Part shown: in pieces, positions 54,290-63,498 of the stretch
How the letters are laid out: each line of letters opens with the position of its first letter
Position numbering within the stretch: position 1 is the first letter of the stretch
NCBI RefSeq assembly: GCF_021044565.1
Contig: NZ_CP087997.1
Span: 2,418,001-2,482,000, forward strand
DNA length: 64,000 nt
Source: Subtercola endophyticus
Lineage (GTDB): Bacteria; Actinomycetota; Actinomycetes; Actinomycetales; Microbacteriaceae
Direction of reading: 5' to 3'
Translations under genes and position numbers: made by a program
Notes under the pieces: generated by a model
Seen by the model: the letters and a program-made list of their open reading frames with translations, nothing else
What the model was told of the DNA's origin: nothing
The model's database searches: none

Positions 54290-54799
54290 TCAGTTTTTGT
54301 AAACGCGCTCGGTGATCGACTTGCTGCCGCGCCCGATGGCCAGCAGCCCCGACTGCGCCAGTTCCTTGATGCCGTAAGGCTCGACGACCCGCAAGAACGC
54401 ATTCGTCTTACCGGTGTCACCGGTCACTTCGATCACCAGAGCATCCGTCGACACATCGACGACGCGCGCCCGGAACAGGTTGACCGCCTCGAGCACGTGC
54501 GAGCGGGTCGAGTTGTCGACCTTCACCTTCACGAGCAGGTGTTCGCGCTGCACCGACTGGGTCTGGTCGAGTTCGACGATCTTGATCACGTTGATCAGCT
54601 TGTTCAGCTGCTTGGTGACCTGCTCGAGCGGAAGCTCTTCGACGTCGACCACGACGGTGATGCGCGAGAGACCCTCGATCTCGCTCTTACCGACGGCGAG
54701 CGACTCGATGTTGAAGCCGCGGCGGGCGAAGAGCCCGGCGACACGGGTCAAGAGGCCGGGTTTGTCTTCGACCAACAGGGAGAGAACGTGGTGGCTCAT
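54290..54799 (-). CDS. ilvN: Acetolactate synthase small regulatory subunit
   Basis: A 169-residue regulatory subunit. The ACT domain begins HHVLSLLVEDKPGLLTRVAG and LFARRGFNIESLAVGKSEIE, the valine-binding region; the C-terminal half is the ALS_ss_C domain. It binds IlvB and confers valine feedback inhibition. Starts 3 bases after the ilvB stop codon. Confidence 0.96.
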   Translation of the reverse strand: MSHHVLSLLVEDKPGLLTRVAGLFARRGFNIESLAVGKSEIEGLSRITVVVDVEELPLEQVTKQLNKLINVIKIVELDQTQSVQREHLLVKVKVDNSTRSHVLEAVNLFRARVVDVSTDALVIEVTGDTGKTNAFLRVVEPYGIKELAQSGLLAIGRGSKSITERVYKN

Positions 54800-54802
54800 G
54801 GT

Positions 54803-56632
54803 CTACTCCGCATCCCACTCGGGGGCGTGCTCGCGGGCGTACTGCACCTCTGAGTTACCCACACCCTGCGGAACCATCGGCCACACCATGGCATGCGGGC
54901 TCACGACGAAGTCGATGACCACGGGGCGGTCGTTCGTTTCGTTCGCCAGCTTGATCGCGGCATCCACGTCTTCTTTCTTGGTCACTCGGATGCCCAGCGC
55001 ACCATATGCGTCGGCCATCTTCACGAAGTCGGGAATCATGATGGTTCCGTCTCCCGTGTTGAGGTCGGTGAACGAGTGCCGGCCGTCGAAGAACAGCGTC
55101 TGCCACTGGCGCACCATGCCGAGCGAGGAGTTGTTGATGATGGCGACCTTGATCGGAATCTTATTGATGGTGCAGGTGGCCAGCTCTTGGTTGGTCATCT
55201 GAAAGCAGCCGTCGCCGTCGATGGCCCAGACCGTGCGGTCGGGGTTCGCGACTTTCGCACCCATGGCGGCAGGCACGCCGTAGCCCATGGTGCCGGCTCC
55301 GCCCGAGTTCAGCCAGGCGTTCGGGCGCTCGTACTTGATGAACTGCGCGGCCCACATCTGGTGCTGGCCGACACCCGCGGCGTAGACCGCCTCGGGGCCG
55401 GTGATCTGACCGATGCGCTCGATGACGTACTGCGGCGAGAGCAACCCGTCGTCGGGCTCGGTGTAGCCGAGCGGGTATTCGGCCTTGAGTTCTTCGAGTC
55501 GAGTCCACCACTCGGAGATGTCGGGCTTCGGCCCGGCATCGGGCCCGGTGATGAGAGCTGCGTACGCAGCCGTGAGGTCGACGATCACCTCGCGGGCGTC
55601 ACCCACGATGGGAACGTCGGCCACGCGGATCTTCGAGATCTCGGCCGGGTCGATGTCGACGTGTACGATCTTCGCGTCGGGCGCGAACTCGCTCACCTTT
55701 CCGGTCACGCGGTCGTCGAACCGGGCACCGAGCGAAACGAGCAGGTCACTCTCTTGCAGCGCGAGAACGGCGGGTACGGTGCCGTGCATTCCGGGCATCC
55801 CGAGCATCTGCGGGTGCGAGTCGGGAAACACGCCGCGCGCCATCAGCGTGGTGACCACGGGCACGCCCGTCAGTTCGGCCAGCTTCAGCAGTTCGGCGGC
55901 TGCGGATGCCCGTACCACTCCCCCACCGACGTAGAACACCGGGCGCTTCGCCTCGGCGAGCAGCGCCGCGGCGGCCTGAATCTGCTTGCCGTGCGCCTTG
56001 ATGACGGGGCGGTAGCCGGGCAGGTCGACCTTCGGCGGCCAGATGAACGGCGCGAACGCCTGCTGGGCGTCTTTCGTCACATCGACCAGAACCGGGCCTG
56101 GGCGGCCGGTCGAAGCGATGTGGTACGCAGCGGCGATGGTCGCGGGCACGTCTTCGGGGCGCGTGACGAGAAAGGAGTGCTTCGTGATGGGCATCGTGAT
56201 GCCCGAGATATCGACCTCTTGGAACGCGTCGGTTCCCATGAGCGTCGAGAAAACCTGGCCGGTGATGCACAGCAGCGGCACCGAGTCCATGTACGCGTCG
56301 GCGATGGCGGTGACGAGGTTCGTCGCACCGGGGCCCGAGGTGGCGATGGCCACCCCGACGCGGCCAGTGGATGATGCGTACCCCTCGGCAGCGTGACCGG
56401 CACCCTGTTCGTGGCGCACCAGAATGTGGCGAATGGCCGACTGCGACATGAGCTCGTCGTAGAACGGCATGATGGCGCCGCCCGGGAGGCCGAAGACGTC
56501 GGTGACGCCCAGCTTCTCGAGAGAGCGCAGAATGGCGGCAGAACCGTTGAGAATCTCGGGCTCCGCGTTCACCGCGCTCGGCCGCGCGGGGGCGCGACTG
56601 GCAGACGGCACGGGGATTGATTCCGTGGACAT
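54803..56632 (-). CDS. ilvB: Acetolactate synthase large subunit
   Basis: A 609-residue ThDP enzyme forming acetolactate from pyruvate. The cofactor-activating Glu is in [14 protein letters not shown]; the ThDP/Mg motif is [17 protein letters not shown] with [16 protein letters not shown]-binding central domain present ([12 protein letters not shown]). Normal length, with an extra Ala/Pro leader. Separated from ilvD by 98 bp, which holds a short upstream frame but no clear attenuator. Confidence 0.97.
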   Translation of the reverse strand: MSTESIPVPSASRAPARPSAVNAEPEILNGSAAILRSLEKLGVTDVFGLPGGAIMPFYDELMSQSAIRHILVRHEQGAGHAAEGYASSTGRVGVAIATSGPGATNLVTAIADAYMDSVPLLCITGQVFSTLMGTDAFQEVDISGITMPITKHSFLVTRPEDVPATIAAAYHIASTGRPGPVLVDVTKDAQQAFAPFIWPPKVDLPGYRPVIKAHGKQIQAAAALLAEAKRPVFYVGGGVVRASAAAELLKLAELTGVPVVTTLMARGVFPDSHPQMLGMPGMHGTVPAVLALQESDLLVSLGARFDDRVTGKVSEFAPDAKIVHVDIDPAEISKIRVADVPIVGDAREVIVDLTAAYAALITGPDAGPKPDISEWWTRLEELKAEYPLGYTEPDDGLLSPQYVIERIGQITGPEAVYAAGVGQHQMWAAQFIKYERPNAWLNSGGAGTMGYGVPAAMGAKVANPDRTVWAIDGDGCFQMTNQELATCTINKIPIKVAIINNSSLGMVRQWQTLFFDGRHSFTDLNTGDGTIMIPDFVKMADAYGALGIRVTKKEDVDAAIKLANETNDRPVVIDFVVSPHAMVWPMVPQGVGNSEVQYAREHAPEWDAE

Positions 56633-56730
56633 AAGAAGTGATCCTAAAAATTAGCTAGCGAGGTGTTGCCTGTGGTCGGTGCGGCCCGAGAACCTCGGGG
56701 AACGCCGCCATCGGCAACCTGGTGAGGCCG

Positions 56731-58425
56731 CTACCCGGTGATCGCGCCAACAGCAGCTGAATGCACGAGCTTGGAGTATTTAGCCAGAACGCCACGGGTA
56801 TAGCGCGGAGGAAGCGGAGCCCAGCCGTCACGGCGGGCTGCAAGCTCAGAAGGCTCGACAAGTAGGTCAAGCGAGCGAGCTGCGATATCGACCCGTATTA
56901 GATCACCATCGCGCACGAAGGCAATCGGACCTGCGTCGACTGCTTCGGGTGCTATGTGGCCGATGCAGAGGCCGGTTGTGCCGCCCGAGAATCGTCCGTC
57001 GGTCAATAGTAGTACATCTTTACCGAGGCCTGCGCCCTTGATGGCGGCGGTGATGGCGAGCATTTCACGCATGCCGGGGCCGCCCTTGGGCCCCTCGTAA
57101 CGGATGATCACCACGTCGCCGTGCTTGATCTCACCGTTGGTCAGGGCATCCATCGCGCCGCGTTCGCGCTCGAACACCTTTGCCGGGCCCTCGAACACCG
57201 ATGCGTCGAAGCCAGCCGTCTTCACTACGCCGCCCTCGGGTGCGAGCGAGCCCTTCAGCACGGTGAGGCCGCCGGTGGGGTGGATGGGGTTGTCCAGCTT
57301 GCGCAAGACGTTGCCGTCGAGCTCGGGAATGTCGAGCGCGGCGAGGTTCTCGGCGAGGGTCTTGCCCGTGACGGTGAGCGCATCGCCGTGCAGCAGCCCG
57401 GCATCCAGCAGCGCCTTCATGAGCACGGGAAGGCCGCCGTGGCGGTCGAGGTCGTTCATCACGTACTTGCCGAACGGCTTCATGTCGGCGAGGTGCGGAA
57501 TCTGGTCGCCGATGCGGTTGAAGTCGTCGATGGTCAGCTCGACCTCTGCCTCATAGGCGATGGCGAGCAGGTGCAGGATGACGTTCGTCGAGCCGCCCAG
57601 CGCCATGGCGACGGCGATGGCGTTCTCGAACGCGTCTTTGGTGAGGATGTCGCGGGTGGTGATGCCCAGGCGCAGCATGTTGACCACGGCCTCGCCCGAA
57701 CGGTGCGCGTAGTAGTCGCGGCGGCGGTCGGCGCTGGCGGGGGATGCACTGCCGGGCAGGCTCATTCCGAGTGCTTCGGCGACACTCGCCATGGTGTTGG
57801 CCGTGTACATGCCGCCGCAGGCACCCTCGCCCGGAGCGAAGGCGCACTCGATGCGCTTGGCGTCGGCCTCGCTCATCGTGCCGGCCTTCACGCCGCCGAC
57901 GGCCTCGAACGAGTCGATGATGGTGATGTCTTTCTCGGTGCCGTCGCTGAGCTTCACCCAGCCCGGCGCAATCGATCCGGCGTACAGAAAGACGCTGGCC
58001 AGGTCGAGGCGGGCCGCTGCCATGAGCATGCCGGGCAGCGACTTGTCGCAGCCGGCGAGCAGCACCGAGCCGTCGAGGCGCTCGGCCTGCATGACGGTCT
58101 CGACCGAGTCGGCGATGACCTCACGCGATACCAGCGAGAAGTGCATGCCCTCGTGACCCATGGAGATGCCGTCGCTGACCGAAATGGTGCCGAACTGCAG
58201 GGGGTAACCGCCGCCGGAGTGCACCCCCTCTTTCGACGCCTGCGCGAGGCGGTCGAGCGACAGGTTGCAGGGGGTGATCTCGTTCCATGAGCTCGCAATG
58301 CCGATCTGCGGCTTGTCCCAGTCGGCGTCGCCCATGCCCACCGCGCGCAGCATTCCGCGCGAGGTGGTGGCTTCGATTCCGTCGGTGACAACGCGCGAGC
58401 GCGGCTTCATGTCTATTTCGGGCAT
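56731..58425 (-). CDS. ilvD: Dihydroxy-acid dehydratase
   Basis: A 564-residue Fe-S enzyme that dehydrates dihydroxy acids to the keto acids used by IlvE. Cluster cysteines are in [13 protein letters not shown] and [33 protein letters not shown] is the conserved C-terminal motif. First gene of the leftward ilvD-ilvB-ilvN-ilvC set. Divergent from the diguanylate cyclase gene. Confidence 0.97.
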   Translation of the reverse strand: MPEIDMKPRSRVVTDGIEATTSRGMLRAVGMGDADWDKPQIGIASSWNEITPCNLSLDRLAQASKEGVHSGGGYPLQFGTISVSDGISMGHEGMHFSLVSREVIADSVETVMQAERLDGSVLLAGCDKSLPGMLMAAARLDLASVFLYAGSIAPGWVKLSDGTEKDITIIDSFEAVGGVKAGTMSEADAKRIECAFAPGEGACGGMYTANTMASVAEALGMSLPGSASPASADRRRDYYAHRSGEAVVNMLRLGITTRDILTKDAFENAIAVAMALGGSTNVILHLLAIAYEAEVELTIDDFNRIGDQIPHLADMKPFGKYVMNDLDRHGGLPVLMKALLDAGLLHGDALTVTGKTLAENLAALDIPELDGNVLRKLDNPIHPTGGLTVLKGSLAPEGGVVKTAGFDASVFEGPAKVFERERGAMDALTNGEIKHGDVVIIRYEGPKGGPGMREMLAITAAIKGAGLGKDVLLLTDGRFSGGTTGLCIGHIAPEAVDAGPIAFVRDGDLIRVDIAARSLDLLVEPSELAARRDGWAPLPPRYTRGVLAKYSKLVHSAAVGAITG

Positions 58426-58517
58426 GTTACGAGTCTAGAACGAACGACCCACCCTTCAGCGACGTTCGTCGCCTCGACGGGCGCCTCTCGGGTATCATCC
58501 CCAAAAGGGGGTATTGC

Positions 58518-59636
58518 ATGCCGATGAGGCCGTTTGCGCATCGCACGCCTAAGCAGTTGCGCTCGCTGTCGTTGCAGCTCATCTCGCTGCCCGGATCGCT
58601 CTCGCTGCTGATCCTGGCCATCGCCGCCGATTTCAACCCCGATTGGGCTCGCGCGGTCGTCGTGCTCGGGGCGATAGCGGGCGTGGGAGTGTGGGTGGTC
58701 GCCCGCTTCACGAAACGGGCGACCGGCTATTTCACGCTGCGCGTGATGGTGCTGACGATGGCCCTGACGACCCTGATCGGTGTGACCATTCAGCCCTCCG
58801 CTATCGGCACGATCAGCGCATTCGTTTTTCTCGGCATCGCGGTGGCAGCCTCGGCGTTTCTGTACATGCGCATGGTGGTGGGATTCAGTATTGCGTGCAC
58901 GGTGCTCGGGGTGCTGGTGATCGTGCTGCGATCATCCATTCCCCTGGTGGCGTCGATCATTTTCGTGGCGCTGATGACCATCACGATTCTGGTGGTGCTC
59001 GTGCTACGGCAGTCGCTGCAGGCCGCGCGCGACGAGGCGGTGGCTCTGTCGCTTGCCGACGCGCTGACCGGCCTGGCCAACCGGCGCAGCATGGAGTTGA
59101 ACGTGCCGCTGATGAGCGCGCTGGCCGAACGCACCAACCAGCAGCTCGGCTGCCTGGTGCTCGACCTCGACCACTTCAAGCAGGTCAACGACTCGTATGG
59201 CCACCTGGTGGGCGACGATGTGCTCAAGGTCACAGCGGATGCCCTCATCAAAGCCACTCGTAACAGCGACCTCTGCGTGCGGGTCGGCGGCGACGAGTTC
59301 TCGGTGTTCACCATCGTGCAGGGCAAGGCCGAACTGCACGCTGTCGCCGAGCGGCTTCGGTTGGCGATAGCGGAACTGTCGACGACTCCCCCGACGACGG
59401 TCAGCGTGGGCGGTGCGCTGCAGAGCGCGGCGGATGCTCGGGGCGCGGCTTCGGGCGGCGGCGGCTCGGGCTCGGGCTCCGGGGCTGGTTCCGGTTCCGG
59501 TTCGGATTCGGGTTCCGGTTCGGGCTCCGCGTCGGGATCAAGCTCGGACTCCTCGCTCGACGCCCTGATGCGCGCCGCCGACAGCGCCCTCTACGTAGCC
59601 AAGTCGGCGGGTCGCAATCTCGTGAAGATCTCCTGA
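58518..59636 (+). CDS. Membrane diguanylate cyclase (GGDEF)
   Basis: A 372-residue signalling enzyme that makes cyclic di-GMP. Six hydrophobic segments fill residues 18-163 (MASE-like sensor, no known ligand). The GGDEF domain starts DALTGLANRRSME, has LDLDHFKQVNDSYGH and the intact active site GGDEF at 257-261. RxxD (248-251) five residues before is the inhibitory I-site, so product feedback is expected. A Gly/Ser-rich insert of about 37 residues (310-346) interrupts the domain before the last helix (RAADSALYVAKSAGRN). Confidence 0.93.
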   Translation: MPMRPFAHRTPKQLRSLSLQLISLPGSLSLLILAIAADFNPDWARAVVVLGAIAGVGVWVVARFTKRATGYFTLRVMVLTMALTTLIGVTIQPSAIGTISAFVFLGIAVAASAFLYMRMVVGFSIACTVLGVLVIVLRSSIPLVASIIFVALMTITILVVLVLRQSLQAARDEAVALSLADALTGLANRRSMELNVPLMSALAERTNQQLGCLVLDLDHFKQVNDSYGHLVGDDVLKVTADALIKATRNSDLCVRVGGDEFSVFTIVQGKAELHAVAERLRLAIAELSTTPPTTVSVGGALQSAADARGAASGGGGSGSGSGAGSGSGSDSGSGSGSASGSSSDSSLDALMRAADSALYVAKSAGRNLVKIS

Positions 59637-59670
59637 CCGCGCCTGCTCTCGCGCCTTCCCGTCATCTCAA

Positions 59671-59728
59671 TCGACTTGTCGAAATGTGCCCTGAATTCGC
59701 GGTTATCGGGGCCTTTTCGAAAAGTCGA
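59671..59728. repeat. Imperfect inverted repeat between convergent genes
   Basis: Arms TCGACTTGTCGAAA (59671-59684) and TTTCGAAAAGTCGA (59715-59728) differ at one position. It lies between the diguanylate cyclase and otsB genes and is related to the repeats at 12756 and 53151. Likely a two-way terminator. Confidence 0.7.
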
Positions 59729-59754
59729 GGGCTCGGGAACGAGGAGGCAGGGAG

Positions 59755-60516
59755 TTAGGCGCGCAGGGAGGCGAGAAGGGCCAGCACGCCGGCGACCTCG
59801 CGGGGGTCGGCGACGCGGAACTCGGCGATGGTCGTGCTGGGGCCGCTCTTGAGGCCGACGTCGTGCGGGCCTAACACCGCGAAGGCGTCTTCGTCGGTGA
59901 CGTCGTCGCCGGCGTAGAAGACGGCGGTGGCCCGGGTGTACTGCTTGAGGTGCAGCAGCGCCTCGCCCTTCGTGGCGCTGCGCACGGAGAACTCGATGAC
60001 GTTCTTGCCCTCCCGCACGGTGAGTCCGGCGATCGCGGCACGGGTCTCGCTGAGCGCTTGCAGGTGTGCGATACGGCTGTCTTCTTCGGTGGCGAGCCGG
60101 GTGTGCAGGGCGAACCCGGCCGGCTTCGACTCGACCCAGACGTGATCGAGCCCGGCCGCAACGTCTTCGAGCACGGTGCGGAGCGCTTCGACCCGCTCGA
60201 GCTCCGCGTCGTCGAGGTCCACGGTCGCCGGGCTGTCGAGCCGAAACTCGACCCCGTGCGATCCCACCAGCAGCACCGAATCCGGTACGTCGGCGACGTG
60301 CTGCAGGCTCGCCATGGCCCGCCCCGAAATGAGCGCGACCCGAGTGTCGGGTAGCTCGAGCAGCTTGAGCACCGCCGCCCGGGCTTCGGGCAGGGCGCGA
60401 GCGTGGGCGGGATCATCCACTTCGAGAGCCAGAGTGCCGTCGAAGTCGAGGGCGACGAGCAGTCGCGCCTCACGGGCCAGCAGGGTGAGCTTGTCGACGA
60501 GGGAGGTGTCGCTCAC
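59755..60516 (-). CDS. otsB: Trehalose-6-phosphate phosphatase
   Basis: A 253-residue HAD-fold phosphatase completing trehalose synthesis. HAD motif I: VALDFDGTLALEV; motif II: ISGRAMASLQ; motif IV: YAGDDVTDEDAFAVLG. Trehalose phosphatase cap residues GSHGVEFR are present. Its GTG start shares one base with the otsA stop codon, so translation is coupled. Confidence 0.95.
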   Translation of the reverse strand: MSDTSLVDKLTLLAREARLLVALDFDGTLALEVDDPAHARALPEARAAVLKLLELPDTRVALISGRAMASLQHVADVPDSVLLVGSHGVEFRLDSPATVDLDDAELERVEALRTVLEDVAAGLDHVWVESKPAGFALHTRLATEEDSRIAHLQALSETRAAIAGLTVREGKNVIEFSVRSATKGEALLHLKQYTRATAVFYAGDDVTDEDAFAVLGPHDVGLKSGPSTTIAEFRVADPREVAGVLALLASLRA

Positions 60517-62114
60517 TACTCCGGGTCTCCGTCGTTGCCGTCGCGTTCGGCCGCCGCTTCTGCCGCTTCTGCGGGCCCGCCGCCCTCGGTCTCGGCAGCC
60601 GCTTCTGCGGGCCCGCCACCCTCGGTCTCGCCCGCCGCCTCCGCGGCCTCCAACGTGCTCTGCATCAGGGTCTGCTCGGCCAACGCTTGCAGAAACGACT
60701 TCGACCAGCGGGCGACGTCGTACTCCTTGACCCGCTTGCGCAGCGCACGCATGCGCCGAGCACGCTCGTGCCGCGGCATCTGGATCGCCCGCATGATCGC
60801 CTCTTTGAGGCCCTCGATGTCGTGCGGGTTCACGAGCAACGCCGTACGCAGTTCGTCGGCCGCGCCGGCGAACTCGCTGAGCACGAGTACTCCGTCATTG
60901 TCGAAACGCGTGGCGACGTACTCCTTGGCGACGAGGTTCATGCCGTCACGCAGCGCGGTGACCAGCATCACGTCGGCGGCGAGGTACAGCGCCACCATCT
61001 CTTCGCGCGGCCGGCCCTGGTGCAGGTAACTGATGGCGGTGTGGCTGATCGTACTGAAGTCGCCGTTGATGCGGCCGACAGTGAGTTCGATCTCGTCACG
61101 CAGGGTCATGTACGTCTGCACGCGTTCACGGCTCGGGCTCGCGACCTGAACGAGGCTGGCGTCGGCGACGCTGATCTTCTCCTCGGCAAGCAGCTCGCCG
61201 TACGCCTTCAGCCGGTGCCCGATGCCCTTGGTGTAATCGAGTCGGTCGACGCCCAGCATGACGATGTCGGGGTCACCCAGCTCGTTTCTGATCTCGTGAG
61301 CACGGGCCTGGATGTCGGGGCGGCGGGCGAGCTCTTCGAAGCTGGCCGCGTCGATCGAGATCGGAAAGGCGCGCGCCGTGACGGTACGCACCTGATGCCC
61401 GCGACGGGAGACCTTGGCACGCAGCGGATTGCCCTGCACTTCGGCGGCGTCTTCGATCGGCACCTCGATGCTGGTGCCCTTCGTCGTGTAACCGAGCAAG
61501 CGGCGCACCGCTCTGCTGAAGTTGCCCGCGTCGGCCGTGCGCTGAAACCCGATGACATCGGCGCCGAGCAGGCCCTCCACGATCTGTGTGCGCCAGGGCA
61601 GTTGCGAGAAGATGCCGTATGCCGGAAACGGAATATGGTTGAAGAAGCCGATCACGAGGTCGGGTCGCATCTCGCGCAGCATCTTCGGAACGAGCTGCAG
61701 CTGGTAGTCCTGCACCCAGACGGTGGCTCCGTCGGCCGCCACCGCCGCGGCCGCGTCGGCGAACCGTTGATTCACGACGACGTAGGAGTCCCACCAGTCG
61801 CGGTGGTACGTAGGCGGCGCGATCACATCGTGGTAGAGCGGCCAGAGCGTGTCGTTCGAAAAGCCCTCGTAGTACAGCTCGACGTCTTCGGCAGAGAGCG
61901 TGACCGGCACGATCGAGATGCCGTCGTGTTCGAACGGTTCGGAGTGGTCGCCGGCGACCCCCGCCCAGCCGACCCAGGCTCCGTCGCTCGCACGCATCAC
62001 CGGCTCGAGGGCGGTGACGAGCCCGCCGGGTGATGCCCGCCAGGACTCGGAACCATCGGCATCGATGACCTTGTCGACGGGCAACCTGTTGGAAACGACG
62101 ACGAAGGCGTACAT
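60516..62114 (-). CDS. otsA: Trehalose-6-phosphate synthase
   Basis: A 532-residue GT20 enzyme that joins UDP- or GDP-glucose to glucose-6-phosphate. FVVVSNRLPVDKV at the N terminus, VWVQDYQLQLVPKMLREMRP and GVDRLDYTKGIGHRLKAYGE are family motifs, as is LRDGMNLVAKEYVA. The donor-site motif has QDYQL where HDYHL is usual, as in other actinobacteria. I start at ATG 62114 behind GGAG; a GTG at 62123 is possible. The C terminus has a repeated Ala/Glu/Gly tail (AETEGGGPAEAA twice). Serves osmotic and desiccation protection. Confidence 0.94.
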   Translation of the reverse strand: MYAFVVVSNRLPVDKVIDADGSESWRASPGGLVTALEPVMRASDGAWVGWAGVAGDHSEPFEHDGISIVPVTLSAEDVELYYEGFSNDTLWPLYHDVIAPPTYHRDWWDSYVVVNQRFADAAAAVAADGATVWVQDYQLQLVPKMLREMRPDLVIGFFNHIPFPAYGIFSQLPWRTQIVEGLLGADVIGFQRTADAGNFSRAVRRLLGYTTKGTSIEVPIEDAAEVQGNPLRAKVSRRGHQVRTVTARAFPISIDAASFEELARRPDIQARAHEIRNELGDPDIVMLGVDRLDYTKGIGHRLKAYGELLAEEKISVADASLVQVASPSRERVQTYMTLRDEIELTVGRINGDFSTISHTAISYLHQGRPREEMVALYLAADVMLVTALRDGMNLVAKEYVATRFDNDGVLVLSEFAGAADELRTALLVNPHDIEGLKEAIMRAIQMPRHERARRMRALRKRVKEYDVARWSKSFLQALAEQTLMQSTLEAAEAAGETEGGGPAEAAAETEGGGPAEAAEAAAERDGNDGDPE

Positions 62115-62201
62115 GCGCTCCACGGTATCAGCCGCGCCTGAACGCGCGTTGGTTACGTTGTCTCTACCCCGCGTTCAGGTAACGCCGCTACGCTCAGGCA
62201 G

Positions 62202-63107
62202 ATGATTCGTGTAGGCATGAGCACGTCGTGCGTCTATCCGCTGGAGGTCGAAGAGGGTTTTCGGCATGCACAGCTCGCCGGGTACGACGGGGTCGAAGTC
62301 ATGGTCACTCGTGACGAAGTGACGCAGTCCCCCGAGGCGCTGCGGGCGCTGTCGGCGAAGTATCAGATGCCGATCCTGTCTATTCATGCACCGGTGCTGC
62401 TGCTGACGCACTTCGTGTGGGGCAGAGACCCGCAGGTGAAGCTCGAGAAGTCGGCCGAGCTGGCGCGGGCGGTCGGGGCCACAGCGGTGGTCGTGCATCC
62501 GCCCTTTCGCTGGCAAGCCGAATACGCCGAGAACTTCTTGCGCATCGTTCGCGAGACGAGCACCGCCTCGGGTGTCGAGATCGCGGTCGAGAACATGTTT
62601 CCGTGGAAGGTCAAGGGCTCGAGTCTCAAGGCGTACTCGCCCGGGTGGGATCCGATCGTGATGGACTGCGACGCCGTGACGCTCGACTTCTCGCACGCCG
62701 CGCTGTCGGGGCGTGATTCGCTCGAGATGGCCCGTGCCCTCGGGCCCCGGCTTCGGCACATTCATCTCTGCGACGGATCGGGCTCGCTCGACGAAGGCCG
62801 GGTGTTCGATGAGCACTTGCTGCCGGGGTACGGCGGCCAGCCGGTCGCCGAGGTGCTCGAGTATCTGTCGAGCAGCGGATGGTCGGGCAGCGTCGTCGCC
62901 GAAGTGAACACCCGAAAGGCCAAGTCCGAAGACGAACGGCTCGCCCTGCTCACTGAGACGCTGGCGTTCGGTCGGCAGAGCGCGTGGGAGAAGAAGCCGA
63001 AGGCGCTGAAGAAGCGCAAGCAGAAGAAGGCCGACAAGAAGGTGCACAAGGCCGAGAAGAAGGCAACGAAGGATGCCCGCGAGGCTGCACAGTCTGCCGC
63101 ACCGTGA
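62202..63107 (+). CDS. Sugar phosphate isomerase/epimerase-like TIM barrel
   Basis: A 301-residue protein of the xylose isomerase-like (AP endonuclease 2) TIM-barrel family. GMSTSCVYPLEVEEGFRHAQ, SIHAPVLLLTHFVWG, GVEIAVENMFPW (metal Glu) and RHIHLCDGSGS (metal His/Asp) line the active site. The enzyme substrate is unknown. The C terminus carries an unusual Lys-rich tail of about 45 residues (KKRKQKKADKKVHKAEKK), which may bind nucleic acid or anionic surfaces. Divergent from otsA. Confidence 0.88.
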   Translation: MIRVGMSTSCVYPLEVEEGFRHAQLAGYDGVEVMVTRDEVTQSPEALRALSAKYQMPILSIHAPVLLLTHFVWGRDPQVKLEKSAELARAVGATAVVVHPPFRWQAEYAENFLRIVRETSTASGVEIAVENMFPWKVKGSSLKAYSPGWDPIVMDCDAVTLDFSHAALSGRDSLEMARALGPRLRHIHLCDGSGSLDEGRVFDEHLLPGYGGQPVAEVLEYLSSSGWSGSVVAEVNTRKAKSEDERLALLTETLAFGRQSAWEKKPKALKKRKQKKADKKVHKAEKKATKDAREAAQSAAP

Positions 63108-63176
63108 GCCGCCGCAACACCCCCTTCGAGCAGCGGGCACGATGCCTTAACGTAGAACAAAACGGAAAGTGACCCC

Positions 63177-63374
63177 ATGCGCAAATACATCTTGAACTCG
63201 AGCATCATCGGCGCGGTCGCGAGCGGATTCGCGGTCATCCAGACCACCCGCAAGGGGCCGCGCGACTGGCGGCTGCTTCTCATGTGGGTCAGCTGGGGCC
63301 TGACCATCGCGCTGGCCGTCGGCAGTGTGCTGCAAGACGACCGTGACGCGCGGGAGCTCTCCGAGAACTCGTGA
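63177..63374 (+). CDS. Small membrane protein, 65 aa
   Basis: A 65-residue protein from ATG 63177, preceded by GGAAAG. One or two hydrophobic segments (SSIIGAVASGFAVI and LLLMWVSWGLTIALAVGSV) separated by a basic loop (TTRKGPRDWR). The family is not recognised, but such two-helix proteins are common in this lineage. Confidence 0.65.
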   Translation: MRKYILNSSIIGAVASGFAVIQTTRKGPRDWRLLLMWVSWGLTIALAVGSVLQDDRDARELSENS

Positions 63375-63498
63375 CCCGTCGTGACGCCTGACCGCGCTTA
63401 AATCGCTGATCAGCGCGGCGTGGTGCCTGCCGGATTCGGCCCGGTGACGCACACTGTACTTACCAGTGTGGCTTCATCAGCGGCGAGAGGTGCAGACG

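Noticed and set aside
54893..56374. 493-codon plus-strand frame opposite ilvB
   Set aside because: Antisense of a well-supported ilvB; high-GC third-position bias keeps the opposite frame open.
56633..56730. Possible leader peptide/attenuator before ilvB
   Set aside because: A short frame exists in the 98-bp gap, but it lacks a run of Leu, Ile or Val codons and no terminator/antiterminator pair is visible.
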